In this document: piece by piece, positions 17,112 through 25,715 of the stretch
Numbering within the stretch: position 1 is the first letter of the stretch
How the letters are laid out: each line of letters begins with the position of its first letter
Source of the DNA: Dokdonia pacifica
GTDB taxonomy: Bacteria > Bacteroidota > Bacteroidia > Flavobacteriales > Flavobacteriaceae
Reading direction: 5' to 3'
Assembly (NCBI RefSeq): GCF_900188275.1
Contig: NZ_FZNY01000008.1
Span: 124,001 to 188,000 of the forward strand
DNA: 64,000 nucleotides
The notes under the pieces: model-generated
Told to the model about the DNA's origin: nothing
What the model saw: the letters and a program-made list of their open reading frames with translations, nothing else
The model's database searches: none
Translations under genes and position numbers: made by a program

Positions 17112-19550
17112 TTACAACTTCACTTGCAGGGTCGTATAAAACGCTAGTGGCTCTGCAGGAATAATTCCTGGTCCAGGATACCCAGTGGCTCTTCTCGTAA
17201 AATACGATTCATCTAGTGCATTATTAATACCTGCTTCTAATCGCCAACGTTTATAAGTATATGCCGCAGAGATATCTAAAATACCATACGACGGAATACT
17301 TCCTTCTATACCACGTTGATTATCATTTACATCTTGAGGAGCATTAGTTGCATCTGTAAATTGTTCTGTCAAATAGGTATATTGAATACTTGCCGTTAAA
17401 TTTTTATATCCAAAGTTTATACCCGTTTTAAGGTTTACATCAGGAATAAATTCTACTTGATTCCCTTCTACCCCTATTTCTTCAGAGTTTACATATTCAG
17501 ATTGTGTCAAAGCTAGGTTTGCAAATAGATTTAGTTTGATATTTTCTTTTTCTTCAAAGAATGTATTTCTCACATTCCAATCTCCAAAAAATTCTAGTCC
17601 ATAAATAAACGCATCACCTATATTTCCTCTTCGTCTCTTAATACTATTATCAGTATCTGTAAACAATACTTCCCCCAGACGTTCGTCATAACGCACTCCA
17701 AATAAGCTCACATCATAAGACAATTTATTATCGATACGACCTCTCGCACCAATGTCAATGGTAAATCCTTCTTCATCAGTAATATTTTCATCAATTACAA
17801 ATGATGGATTTACAATACGAATATCACTAAATGTCACCGATCGGTAATTTTGACTTACATTTCCATACAATTCTATTGCCTGATTTAATCTGTAGGTTAT
17901 ACCGGTTCCTAATAACACAAAGTCACGTTCAAAAGTTCTGTTATCTGGTACTTCTTCATTTAATAAAGGATTTCCAGCTAAGTCCAACACAATATTTCTA
18001 AACGATCCTTCACTTTCTGTTTTGATATATTCAAAACGAAATCCTGGTGTTACCGTAAGTCTATCTGTAATATTAAAAATATTTTCTCCAAAAACAGCTA
18101 GGTTTCTATTTGGGAGGTCAAACTGTGCTTGACGTTCAAAATTTGGAAATTGATCATCTGCAAAAGAAAAATCAGCATCTGCGGCGGTGGTACCTGGTCC
18201 TTGACGTTGATTATTATTAGCGTCATAATATTTAGACCCTACCAAAAGTACAGCATCTTTTTTTCCTATGTTATAACGTGTCAATAATCGTGCTTCTGCT
18301 CCCCAATTTGAAAAATCATCTACCAAAACTTCTCTTGGCTCTTCTAAATCATCTGACTGAGAAACTCTATTTTGACGAAATCCTACAGCACTTCGCCTCG
18401 CATCTAATCCGAATAGATGTAAACTAAAATCTGTTTTCTGACTAAATTTATGATCTAAACGTAACGAATATACTTTCCAATCGATATCAAACCAATTACG
18501 ATCTCTATTACTAAAATCTGGATCTTCTAAAAATTGAACATCTGTAAGTCCTCCAGCTTGTTTTGCTAGGTAATTAAATAAGGTAAGCTCTCCTGTAATA
18601 GTTGTTTTCTCGCTCAATTTATAACCTACGTGTGCAAAATAGTTACGGCTATTAAATTGGGAATTGGGGCGAAAACCATCCCCTTCTTTATAATTAAAAT
18701 AGGTATAATAGCTAAATTTCCCAACTGTTCCACTTATACTATTAAAAGAAGTAAGCAACCCAAACGAACCCGCAGTTTGTCTTGATATAAGTTCTATTTT
18801 CTTATCTGGATTTGGTTTTTTAAATTTGAAATTTATCAATCCTCCAAACTGTGTTCCATACTGTAAAGACGCGGCACCACGTACTACTTGTATCTCACTC
18901 AATGCTTCTGCAGGAGGTGTATAATAACTTTCTGGATACCCCAACACATCTGCGCTGATATCATAATTATTCTGACGAATATTAAAATTGGCCGAACGAT
19001 TAGGATCCAATCCTCTCCCTCCAATATTTAATTGTAATCCCGCATCTCCATTCTCATAAATATTCAACCCTACTACTTGGCTATAAATTTGACGAGGTGC
19101 ATTTGCCGCAAGGTTTCCTGTGATTTGATCGATCAGTACTACCTCACTTTTTTTACCTGCATAAATAGCTGTTCCTTCTACCTTCTTTAAAGAACGTAAT
19201 GCAAATATTTTTTCTTTACGCGTACTTAAAACAACTTCAGACAAAGATTCTCCTAGAGGTACTAGACTGTAATTCTTTTGAGTATTTCCCTGAACCGTAA
19301 GTGGCTCTTCTACGAGCTCAAAGGAAAGTCCGAAAACAGTAAGCACATACGTACCTTCTTGTACATTTTCAAAAACATAAGCTCCTTGTGTATCAGTTGT
19401 GACTACTTGATTCCCGCCTTGTAGATAGAGTTCTACGTCAGCCAATGGGGTATTGGTATCGTCTGTAATAACACCAGAAACAGTATACTGTGCTTGTGCA
19501 TAAAATGATAGTAGTATAAAAAACAATAAATTATAAACCTTTAATCTCAT
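17112..19550 (-). CDS. TonB-dependent receptor with carboxypeptidase-like regulatory domain
   Basis: The 812-residue protein has a signal peptide ending at YAQAQ. A CarboxypepD_reg-like domain follows at about 21-105 (YTVSGVITDDTNTPLADVELYLQGG). The plug spans about 125-250 (IYSQVVGLNIYENGDAGLQLNIGGRGLDPNRSANFNIRQNNYDISADVLG, VRGAASLQYGTQFGGLINFKFK) and the barrel ends in YTTLQVKL. It resembles FecA-type ferric-chelate receptors. It is the last gene of the DUF4856-imelysin-HTTM operon and overlaps the HTTM gene by 20 nt, showing translational coupling. The likely substrate is a ferric chelate or other metal complex; this is inference from context. Confidence 0.92.
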   Translation of the reverse strand: MRLKVYNLLFFILLSFYAQAQYTVSGVITDDTNTPLADVELYLQGGNQVVTTDTQGAYVFENVQEGTYVLTVFGLSFELVEEPLTVQGNTQKNYSLVPLGESLSEVVLSTRKEKIFALRSLKKVEGTAIYAGKKSEVVLIDQITGNLAANAPRQIYSQVVGLNIYENGDAGLQLNIGGRGLDPNRSANFNIRQNNYDISADVLGYPESYYTPPAEALSEIQVVRGAASLQYGTQFGGLINFKFKKPNPDKKIELISRQTAGSFGLLTSFNSISGTVGKFSYYTYFNYKEGDGFRPNSQFNSRNYFAHVGYKLSEKTTITGELTLFNYLAKQAGGLTDVQFLEDPDFSNRDRNWFDIDWKVYSLRLDHKFSQKTDFSLHLFGLDARRSAVGFRQNRVSQSDDLEEPREVLVDDFSNWGAEARLLTRYNIGKKDAVLLVGSKYYDANNNQRQGPGTTAADADFSFADDQFPNFERQAQFDLPNRNLAVFGENIFNITDRLTVTPGFRFEYIKTESEGSFRNIVLDLAGNPLLNEEVPDNRTFERDFVLLGTGITYRLNQAIELYGNVSQNYRSVTFSDIRIVNPSFVIDENITDEEGFTIDIGARGRIDNKLSYDVSLFGVRYDERLGEVLFTDTDNSIKRRRGNIGDAFIYGLEFFGDWNVRNTFFEEKENIKLNLFANLALTQSEYVNSEEIGVEGNQVEFIPDVNLKTGINFGYKNLTASIQYTYLTEQFTDATNAPQDVNDNQRGIEGSIPSYGILDISAAYTYKRWRLEAGINNALDESYFTRRATGYPGPGIIPAEPLAFYTTLQVKL

Positions 19551-20925
19551 CAGTGAAGGGTTTGATCCAATTTTTGTGTGTAAATGATTCTTTTATTTCT
19601 GCCAGATTTACATCTGGGTCTATATATGTGGTACTCAACCGCCCATTAAGAGCTACGTATGATTCTACATACACCTCAACATTTTTATGACCTTGCGCTG
19701 TAAAATGATCGCGAAGATAATGTGCATATTCCAATATAAAGTCAGGCTGAAAGCTCATTTGTTTTTCTTGTAAGGGTGTCAAGAAATCTGCATTATTCAC
19801 ATAAAAGCGTTTGCCCGTCACTCCATCTTTGATTTTGAATTGTGCATATCCTGATTTTTCCATGAGCATCACACGCCAAGAAAAACGATACCCTTCTTCT
19901 GTCCAAAAAAGCTCTCCTGGATAAAAAGCATATCGCCAAGGGAGTAGTAATTGGATACAAAAGAACACGACCACAACTCCTACAGACAGTTTGTATCGTT
20001 GTACAGAAAGGGGTTTCCAAACGGTAGTTCCTTCTAAAAGTTCTTTGGGATATTTTATCGCTTTCGCGAAAGCGTATACCACTTTCTTATGCAAACTAGC
20101 ATCAAAAAATATCAATGCGCTTACAATCATGATGTATGGGAACATTCCTATCGGGAATAAAACGCGTGTCAATACATGAAAGATCACCACCATCACAAAG
20201 GCAAACGTACGCGTAGGCTTCCAGAGTAATAAAAATGGAATAAACAGATCATAGCCAGCGCCTATCCAACTAAAGGCATATTGCGCCCATTCTTGACTTA
20301 CTATATCTCCAATCAAAGGAATATCAAATTTTGAAGGTAGCCATATTTTAAGGGGCATTGCTTCTAGTAACCAATCACTGTTTAATTTGGCAAGTCCTGC
20401 ATACACATAGACAATTGCTAATACTAATTTAATGCTATCAATGGTCCAACGCGGTACATATCCAATAGCCATTGTTGTAGAAAGAGGATCTTTTTGTTTA
20501 CGCTTTCGCGAAAGCGTATCTAGCGAAAAATAATGCCCTGCAGGTACAAAAATTAATAAGAAACTAAGTATAGAAATGAAATAGTAATGATTGAGATACA
20601 TGGTTTTATCCATCAACTCTATGTATGTAAAGCTCAGAAAAAAGGTAATCATTGCAAAGCGACACTTCCATCCTATTGTGATCATCACAGCACTTGCGGC
20701 ACAAATACCGAATAAAAGATAGGTCCATTCGCCCCAAGGTCGTACCCAACTAAAGCCGTAAAATGTAAAATGAAATTCTGGAGTGATGTAAAATTTTTCA
20801 ATCCATCCATAACTCCAAAAACGAATAATACTCACAAACATCAGAATACCAAAAAACACACGAAAGACCGCTAATGGAGCGGCCTCTATGTGGCTATTCA
20901 AATATGTTTGGAGTTTTTTATTCAT
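19531..20925 (-). CDS. HTTM / vitamin K-dependent carboxylase-like membrane protein
   Basis: The 464-residue protein starts MNKKLQTYLNSHIEAAPLAVFRVFFGILMFVSIIRFWSYGW and has many membrane segments. MDKTMYLNHYYFISILSFLLIFVPAGHYFSLD and GYDLFIPFLLLWKPTR are hallmarks of the HTTM domain shared with gamma-glutamyl carboxylase. A soluble C-terminal domain (about 330-464) follows. Bacterial members have no proven function; here one is locked between imelysin and a TonB receptor, suggesting a role in metal transport or modification of a surface protein. Two palindrome copies lie in it, encoding AFAKA and TLSRKR. Confidence 0.88.
   Translation of the reverse strand: MNKKLQTYLNSHIEAAPLAVFRVFFGILMFVSIIRFWSYGWIEKFYITPEFHFTFYGFSWVRPWGEWTYLLFGICAASAVMITIGWKCRFAMITFFLSFTYIELMDKTMYLNHYYFISILSFLLIFVPAGHYFSLDTLSRKRKQKDPLSTTMAIGYVPRWTIDSIKLVLAIVYVYAGLAKLNSDWLLEAMPLKIWLPSKFDIPLIGDIVSQEWAQYAFSWIGAGYDLFIPFLLLWKPTRTFAFVMVVIFHVLTRVLFPIGMFPYIMIVSALIFFDASLHKKVVYAFAKAIKYPKELLEGTTVWKPLSVQRYKLSVGVVVVFFCIQLLLPWRYAFYPGELFWTEEGYRFSWRVMLMEKSGYAQFKIKDGVTGKRFYVNNADFLTPLQEKQMSFQPDFILEYAHYLRDHFTAQGHKNVEVYVESYVALNGRLSTTYIDPDVNLAEIKESFTHKNWIKPFTDEIKGL
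20059..20074. repeat. Palindrome copy 1 in HTTM gene
   Basis: CGCTTTCGCGAAAGCG, frame giving AFAKA. Confidence 0.95.
20501..20516. repeat. Palindrome copy 2 in HTTM gene
   Basis: CGCTTTCGCGAAAGCG, frame giving LSRKR. Two copies in different frames within 450 bp of one gene. Confidence 0.95.
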
Positions 20926-20931
20926 GAAGTC

Positions 20932-22050
20932 CTAATCTCCATCTGCATCTGCAAAGTCAATGCTTATACTTAATGCACTTACTGCATCTACTTTTAATAA
21001 TGGTACAATACGTTGTACCTCGTCATATGCATTTAAAAATGTAGTGGGTGGATTATTTTGTAATTCTTGTTCAAAGCTTCCTAAACTCTGAACAGCTTGT
21101 CTTGCTGAATTAAACTGATTATCTATAATCGTACTTAAATCTGCACCATCTTTGATGATATTCAACTCATCAAGGTAACTACTTAAACTTTCGCCTAATG
21201 CATTTCCATTATAAGCGCGACCATTAAAAAAGTCTTGTACTGCATCTAATCCTTCTAAAAAGAATTGTTTAGATAGGTCTCCTGCATAGAGTGCTTCTAT
21301 AGTATTAGGCTCTACAGAACCTGAGAATACACCTCCTGGAATTCCCATTTTACCTGCTCTTAAATGTCTTTCATAATAAAAGATATAATCGTTTACTAGG
21401 CGATCTACAGAAGCGGTAGAAGAAGAACCATTATTATTTACAAAGGTATCTCTAAAACCTCCTTGCCATTCGTTTAATACAGTTGTGATAAGAGTTTGCA
21501 TATCTGCTACAATATCTTGAAGGTATTGCTTATATAAATCTCCTTCTGCTCCATTGTAAATAGAAAGTATCGTTGCTTCATCTGCTCCAATTCCAAAAAG
21601 AAGATAATCTAATGCTGGAAACCCTTTAGCTGCTCTATTAGAAGATAAAGCTAAGTCATAAGAACCCGAAGCGATATTAGTTTCTATGGTAGTAACATTT
21701 GCAGGAAAGATATTTACATTTAAACGAAGCCCTACAATTTCGGCAGGCCCATTTTCAAACATAGATACACGTTGCCAGGTAGTGTAGGCATCTAACCAAG
21801 CAGCTCTGATGGCTGTTAAGTCATTTGAATTTCCTACAAATGCAGCAGTTTCTGTTTGAAGTGTATTTACCTTAGATTGAAAATCTACATAGCCAGGAAC
21901 AATAATATTATCTGCCCAATTTTCTAATAGCGCAGTTCTATCAAAAGATGAAGGTGTTGGATCTGGTCCTCCTGTTGGATTGTCACCGTCATCACTAGAA
22001 CATGCATATGCAAATAAAACTAACGCAATAATTCCTAAAAATCTTTTCAT
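20932..22050 (-). CDS. Imelysin-family lipoprotein
   Basis: The 372-residue protein has lipobox AYAC (Cys17). The helical imelysin fold is indicated by LENWADNIIVPGYVDFQSKVNTLQ near the start, AWLDAYTTWQRVSMFENGPA, and KGFPALDYLLFG. Imelysin-like proteins (IrpA, EfeO, ICMP) act in iron or metal uptake. In the usual GxHxxE signature, the His and Glu are replaced (GFPALDY), a variant that would alter metal binding. It lies 6 nt ahead of HTTM and belongs to the four-gene operon. Confidence 0.9.
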   Translation of the reverse strand: MKRFLGIIALVLFAYACSSDDGDNPTGGPDPTPSSFDRTALLENWADNIIVPGYVDFQSKVNTLQTETAAFVGNSNDLTAIRAAWLDAYTTWQRVSMFENGPAEIVGLRLNVNIFPANVTTIETNIASGSYDLALSSNRAAKGFPALDYLLFGIGADEATILSIYNGAEGDLYKQYLQDIVADMQTLITTVLNEWQGGFRDTFVNNNGSSSTASVDRLVNDYIFYYERHLRAGKMGIPGGVFSGSVEPNTIEALYAGDLSKQFFLEGLDAVQDFFNGRAYNGNALGESLSSYLDELNIIKDGADLSTIIDNQFNSARQAVQSLGSFEQELQNNPPTTFLNAYDEVQRIVPLLKVDAVSALSISIDFADADGD

Positions 22051-22073
22051 TCGTATTGTTTTTTACCACCAAA

Positions 22074-22093
22074 AGGGAGCACTAAGGCTCCCT
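22074..22093. terminator. Intra-operon hairpin
   Basis: AGGGAGC-ACTAAG-GCTCCCT between the DUF4856 and imelysin genes. On the minus strand only TTTT follows, so it may attenuate transcription or stabilise RNA rather than end it. Confidence 0.5.
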
Positions 22094-22114
22094 GTATTTG
22101 GGTTTTTCTTTTAA

Positions 22115-23341
22115 TTAATTTACAGCTTCTGCTTGTGATACTGTAAATGAAAACCTATTTGCAATGGTACTAGACATTTCATCTAATGTTGCTGGTGTTA
22201 CATCCCAGAATCCATTTCCTTCAGTTAACTGATCAATAAACCCTTGTACTTCTACTGCTGAAAAATAAGGAGCATTCGTTTCTGGATTTCTTGTAAACTG
22301 TAAACTATAGATAAATCCAAATCCTTCAGAAAGATCATGAAAAGCACCTCCTAAGTCATTAGATTCAATTCCGTTTTTACCTTGTTGTAAATAATAAACA
22401 GCACGTATTCCAACCACTTCAGAAATTAATTGTCTTAAGATGGCAGCTTGCTCATCTCTTACTTCATAATTCTTGGCAACAATAGCTGCACGTCCTAATT
22501 TATATGCGTCAAAAATAGCAGCGGCAGTTCCAGCAAAATCGCTGTCTCCTTCTACTCTTCCAATATATTTATTTAAGAAGCTATCATCGTCTCCGATAGT
22601 AGGGTTTGGATTTGTAAGATCTGCTGCAGTACCATATGCATATCCATAAGCTTCATCCCACTTATGTTCCATATTGGTATATGGTTTTCCTTCTGCTACG
22701 ATATCATTATCATTATCTGCTATATTAGTTCCTGCATCTAGTACTGCAGTTCCTAAATAATTATTAAGCGCTTGGTCTACCATTAAAGCTCCTATTAATC
22801 CCTTTGTTACTGCTTGATTATATTCTAATCCTTTAGAATTAATGTAACGTGTACTTCCTCCATCTGCTATTTGACCCGGAACACCAGCTTCTGCCACAGT
22901 ACTTTCTCCTGGAAATACTTCATCTATTTGGGCAGAAATAAGATCTGCAAAAAATTGTTTGATGGTTGCAGATGCTGCACTGTTATTACTAAAATAATCT
23001 TGAGAAGCTGCTACTTTTCCTCGTACGTTTTTATCTGAAGCATTTAAATCTTCACTTGAAAAAGGAGTGTTTTCATTAGCATACATATCTAATAACAATT
23101 GCTCTGAGGCTGTATCAAAATCTAACATGGTAGCGATTAACTCTTCTCCCATGAGGATACGTGTAGTTTGTCCTGAAAAACTTACGGTAGACTCTCCGTC
23201 TCTTTCAAAAGAATAGGTAACAGGAGTTTCAATATTTACAGGATCTGGACCCGGATCTACAATGACTCCGTCATCATCATTGCTACAAGAAGTAAAAGCT
23301 AAAGTCGTAATGGCTAGTGTGGAAAATAGGATTTTTTTCAT
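22115..23341 (-). CDS. DUF4856-family lipoprotein
   Basis: The 408-residue protein has lipobox FTSC (Cys19) and an acidic SNDDDG linker. The fold (TPVTYSFERDGESTVSFSGQTTRILMGEELIATM, then GLEYNQAVTKGLIGALMVDQALNNYLG, and EHKWDEAYGYAYG) matches DUF4856, a helical family placed beside imelysin in Bacteroidota. The EHKWDEAYGY part recalls imelysin-like metal-binding helices. It is the first gene of the operon with imelysin, HTTM and the TonB receptor, and its promoter is flanked by two operator-like sites. Function is unknown; a metal-binding surface protein is likely. Confidence 0.87.
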   Translation of the reverse strand: MKKILFSTLAITTLAFTSCSNDDDGVIVDPGPDPVNIETPVTYSFERDGESTVSFSGQTTRILMGEELIATMLDFDTASEQLLLDMYANENTPFSSEDLNASDKNVRGKVAASQDYFSNNSAASATIKQFFADLISAQIDEVFPGESTVAEAGVPGQIADGGSTRYINSKGLEYNQAVTKGLIGALMVDQALNNYLGTAVLDAGTNIADNDNDIVAEGKPYTNMEHKWDEAYGYAYGTAADLTNPNPTIGDDDSFLNKYIGRVEGDSDFAGTAAAIFDAYKLGRAAIVAKNYEVRDEQAAILRQLISEVVGIRAVYYLQQGKNGIESNDLGGAFHDLSEGFGFIYSLQFTRNPETNAPYFSAVEVQGFIDQLTEGNGFWDVTPATLDEMSSTIANRFSFTVSQAEAVN

Positions 23342-23343
23342 TT

Positions 23344-23366
23344 TTATTTAGACTTAATATAAATAA
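23344..23366. promoter_or_regulatory. Operator-like site D, 5' end of DUF4856 transcript
   Basis: TTATTTA-GACTTAATA-TAAATAA ends 2 nt before the start codon, downstream of the predicted transcription start. A repressor bound here would block both transcription and ribosome access. Confidence 0.6.
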
Positions 23367-23384
23367 CGTTTTTAATTACGACGA

Positions 23385-23415
23385 CAAAAATAAGTCAGAG
23401 AAATCATTTAGCCAA
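23385..23415 (-). promoter_or_regulatory. Promoter of DUF4856-imelysin-HTTM-TonB operon
   Basis: Minus strand TTG (23415-23413), 20-nt spacer, TATTTTTG (23392-23385). It matches the Bacteroidota consensus. Confidence 0.7.
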
Positions 23416-23417
23416 GT

Positions 23418-23440
23418 TTATTTAGATTAAATTTAAATAA
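23418..23440. promoter_or_regulatory. Operator-like site B upstream of DUF4856 promoter
   Basis: TTATTTA-GATTAAATT-TAAATAA, 2 nt upstream of the -33 TTG. The spacing to -33 is the same as at site C. Confidence 0.6.
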
Positions 23441-23478
23441 GCAATGTTAAGTTTTAGTTATGTGCCAGCAATTGTAGA

Positions 23479-23943
23479 TTATAACTGGGTTTGCAACTCT
23501 GCTCGTACAGACTTCACCCAAGTTTCCAAGAGCTCTTTTTCTTCTTCAGAGAGGTTTCCGTGTATCAATGTATAGGATTCTAATGGCATTTCACCTTCTT
23601 CTACTTCTTCCACAAGCTCATCTAATTTATGATCTTTCTTCTTTACAGAATAGCTTTCCCATTTTGCAAAATCAAGATGTTCTTTACCCTCTTCTACATG
23701 ATCTGCCAGGAAAAATGAAAAAGGAGCTACTTCTGCATACCAAGGATATACAGTTGTATTACTGTGACAATCGTAGCAGTTATTTTTAAGAATTGCTTTT
23801 ACTTCTTCAGATGGTTTTGTCTCTGCTTCAAAAGCAGCAATATCAGAATAGTCTCCTATATTTTTATCAGGTCTGATAAATTGAATAATAACCAATGCTA
23901 TAAGCGCTACAATTGCGATAATCTTTACAACTTTACGAATCAT
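23479..23943 (-). CDS. Haem-binding (CxxCH) membrane-anchored protein
   Basis: The 154-residue protein has one N-terminal membrane segment (VVKIIAIVALIALVIIQFI), then the periplasmic motif NNCYDCHSNTTVYPWYAEVAPFSFFLADHVEEGK with haem-attachment residues Cys56, Cys59, His60, and a possible distal Met (EGEMPLESY). This is the haem_bd family, a small c-type cytochrome-like electron carrier. Its promoter carries operator site C in the same position as the DUF4856 operon, so the two are likely co-regulated. A paralogue lies at 60947. Confidence 0.9.
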   Translation of the reverse strand: MIRKVVKIIAIVALIALVIIQFIRPDKNIGDYSDIAAFEAETKPSEEVKAILKNNCYDCHSNTTVYPWYAEVAPFSFFLADHVEEGKEHLDFAKWESYSVKKKDHKLDELVEEVEEGEMPLESYTLIHGNLSEEEKELLETWVKSVRAELQTQL

Positions 23944-23962
23944 GAGGTGTGTATATTTTCGA

Positions 23963-23993
23963 CAAAAGTAAAAATATATGAACGTATTTACAA
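23963..23993 (-). promoter_or_regulatory. Promoter of haem-binding protein gene
   Basis: Minus strand TTG (23993-23991), 20-nt spacer, TACTTTTG (23970-23963); consensus match. Confidence 0.7.
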
Positions 23994-23995
23994 TA

Positions 23996-24018
23996 CTATT
24001 TTTAATTATTCTAAATAA
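23996..24018. promoter_or_regulatory. Operator-like site C upstream of haem-binding gene
   Basis: CTATTTT-TAATTATTC-TAAATAA, 2 nt upstream of the -33 TTG. It shares the right half TCTAAATAA with site A and with the reverse complements of sites B and D. Confidence 0.55.
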
Positions 24019-24092
24019 AAGAAAGTTAACAATAAGTATCGTAATACGTTGCTCGTTTGGATACTTCAGATTTAATAAAGACTTTTACAGCA

Positions 24093-24833
24093 ATGAATAT
24101 ATACACAACGCTCCAAATAGGAGCTTTCCACACGAATCATTGCGAAGATTTCCTTATTACCGAACAAATTTCCTCCCATCATAAATTAATAGCAGTGCTT
24201 GACGGATGTACTATGGGCACTGAATCTGTTTTTGCATCTATGCTTTATGGAAAAATTTTACGAAAGATTGCTAAAAGCACATTCTATAAAGAGTTTGTTA
24301 CCAACAAAACTCTAGATTTAAAAACAACTCTTAAAGAGGTTCTTAAAGAAGTAATGAAAGAAACGGTTGTTATCAAAAACCAATTGGGACTAGAAATAAA
24401 CGAATTACTAGCTACTCTTATACTAGGAATTATAGACACAACATCTCATGCAACAGAATGTATCACCATTGGAGATGGTTTGATTTATATAGATGGAAAT
24501 ACGTATGAGTATGAGCAAAATGATAAGCCAGATTATTTAGGATATCATTTATATGACGATTTTGACACTTGGTATGATCATCAAGAACAAAAATTATCGA
24601 TCCCAAATTTTAAAGATATGTCGTTTTGTACTGATGGAATATTTACCTTTAAGCATTTAGAAAATAAAGAAAAGCAAAAACCAGTATCAGAAATTATTGA
24701 ATATGTATTACAAGATACTGAGCATATGGAATATGACACTTTATTAGATAGAAAAATACGTCATTTAAAGAATCAATGGAAGCATGTTGTCACAGATGAT
24801 CTTGCTATTATAAGAATTATAAATACCCCATGA
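24093..24833 (+). CDS. PP2C-like protein phosphatase
   Basis: The 246-residue protein starts at the ATG at 24093; the frame upstream opens only with TTG. It shows the PP2C outline GAFHTNHCEDFLITEQISSHHKLIAVLDGCTMGTES (metal-binding Asp in LDGC), then ATLILGIIDTTSHATECITIGDGLIYIDG and a late VVTDDLAIIRI with the DD pair that binds the second metal. It should dephosphorylate Ser/Thr residues. It overlaps the next gene by 4 nt (ATGA). Confidence 0.78.
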   Translation: MNIYTTLQIGAFHTNHCEDFLITEQISSHHKLIAVLDGCTMGTESVFASMLYGKILRKIAKSTFYKEFVTNKTLDLKTTLKEVLKEVMKETVVIKNQLGLEINELLATLILGIIDTTSHATECITIGDGLIYIDGNTYEYEQNDKPDYLGYHLYDDFDTWYDHQEQKLSIPNFKDMSFCTDGIFTFKHLENKEKQKPVSEIIEYVLQDTEHMEYDTLLDRKIRHLKNQWKHVVTDDLAIIRIINTP

Positions 24834-25246
24834 AACTAGTATATCTCAAACAAAATTGGTCAGGTTATTTTACATATCCTATCTATGATGAGAAAGGAGA
24901 ATTCGTAAATCAAGAACATCGTATTCCATTTGATATGACTATTAGTATACATGACAATGTATTTATAGGAACTGCTATTGACCAAGAATCAAAGCATCTC
25001 TTTGACAAGCCCGCAGAAGTAAAAGGATTTATAGAAAAAAATCTGATTAGCTTTACTAAACAATACCCTTGTCTTTATTTTTTAAATGATCAAGGAGAAC
25101 TTGCTATAGATCCAGATAAACCACATCCCGAAATACGATATACAGGTTTTTTAAATGATGATAAGAATGAGATTATGGGGAAATGGGAAATGAGTATAGA
25201 ACCTGAACAAGGGGATTGGGGAGAATTTGAATTAAAAAAAGTATAA
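24830..25246 (+). CDS. Protein of unknown function in PP2C operon
   Basis: The 138-residue soluble protein (MKLVYLKQNWSGYFTYPIYDEKGEFVNQEHRIPFDMTISI, many aromatic and acidic residues, ending GDWGEFELKKV) matches no family I recognise. It is translationally coupled on both sides: a 4-nt overlap with the PP2C gene and a 1-nt overlap (TAATG) with the VOC gene. No signal peptide or membrane segment is visible. The late segment GFLNDDKNEIMGKWEMSIE looks like a beta-sheet edge. Confidence 0.75.
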   Translation: MKLVYLKQNWSGYFTYPIYDEKGEFVNQEHRIPFDMTISIHDNVFIGTAIDQESKHLFDKPAEVKGFIEKNLISFTKQYPCLYFLNDQGELAIDPDKPHPEIRYTGFLNDDKNEIMGKWEMSIEPEQGDWGEFELKKV

Positions 25247-25656
25247 TGAATGATTTTGCTATAGAGTATTTAGATCATGTTGCTATACGTGTGAAAGATA
25301 TAGAAGTTACTGCTTCATGGTATGAAAACGTTCTTGGACTTAAACGCAAAGTAGTTCCAGAATGGGGAGAATATCCTATTTTTATGCTGGCAGGCAAAAC
25401 GGGTATTGCCATATTTCCTGCTACACTAGATGACCCACCTCTGAATGCTTCTTCAAGAAACGTAAGAATAGATCATTTTGCTTTTTATGTAAGTATGGAA
25501 AATTTCGCGAAAGCGAGAAAAAAATACGAAGCCTTACAACTAGAATATATTTTTAGAGATCATACACACTTCCATTCTATCTATACAGAAGATCCTGATG
25601 GCCATACTGTAGAACTTACCACTATTATTGGAGATTCAGATACATTTTATGGGTAA
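25246..25656 (+). CDS. VOC (glyoxalase-fold) family protein
   Basis: The 136-residue protein shows the VOC pattern: YLDHVAIRVKDIEVTASWYENVLGLK with metal ligand His, then RIDHFAFYVSMENF, and HTHFHSIYTEDPDGHTVELTTII with the closing DPDGHxVEL. It is a cytoplasmic metal-dependent lyase or dioxygenase of unknown substrate. A palindrome half encodes FAKAR at 25503-25515. The gene is the last of the PP2C operon and is followed by a hairpin terminator. Confidence 0.85.
   Translation: MNDFAIEYLDHVAIRVKDIEVTASWYENVLGLKRKVVPEWGEYPIFMLAGKTGIAIFPATLDDPPLNASSRNVRIDHFAFYVSMENFAKARKKYEALQLEYIFRDHTHFHSIYTEDPDGHTVELTTIIGDSDTFYG
25503..25515. repeat. Partial palindrome copy in VOC gene
   Basis: TTTCGCGAAAGCG: the left arm is cut to TTT, the right arm complete; frame FAKA. 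Confidence 0.85.
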
Positions 25657-25691
25657 GTAGTATGTAAGATCCATTCAGATGTAAACATAAA

Positions 25692-25715
25692 AAAGCCTTC
25701 TAAAAAGAAGGCTTT
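25692..25715. terminator. Terminator of PP2C-VOC operon
   Basis: AAAGCCTTCT-AAAA-AGAAGGCTTT, flanked by an A tract; the trailing T run is short. Confidence 0.75.
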
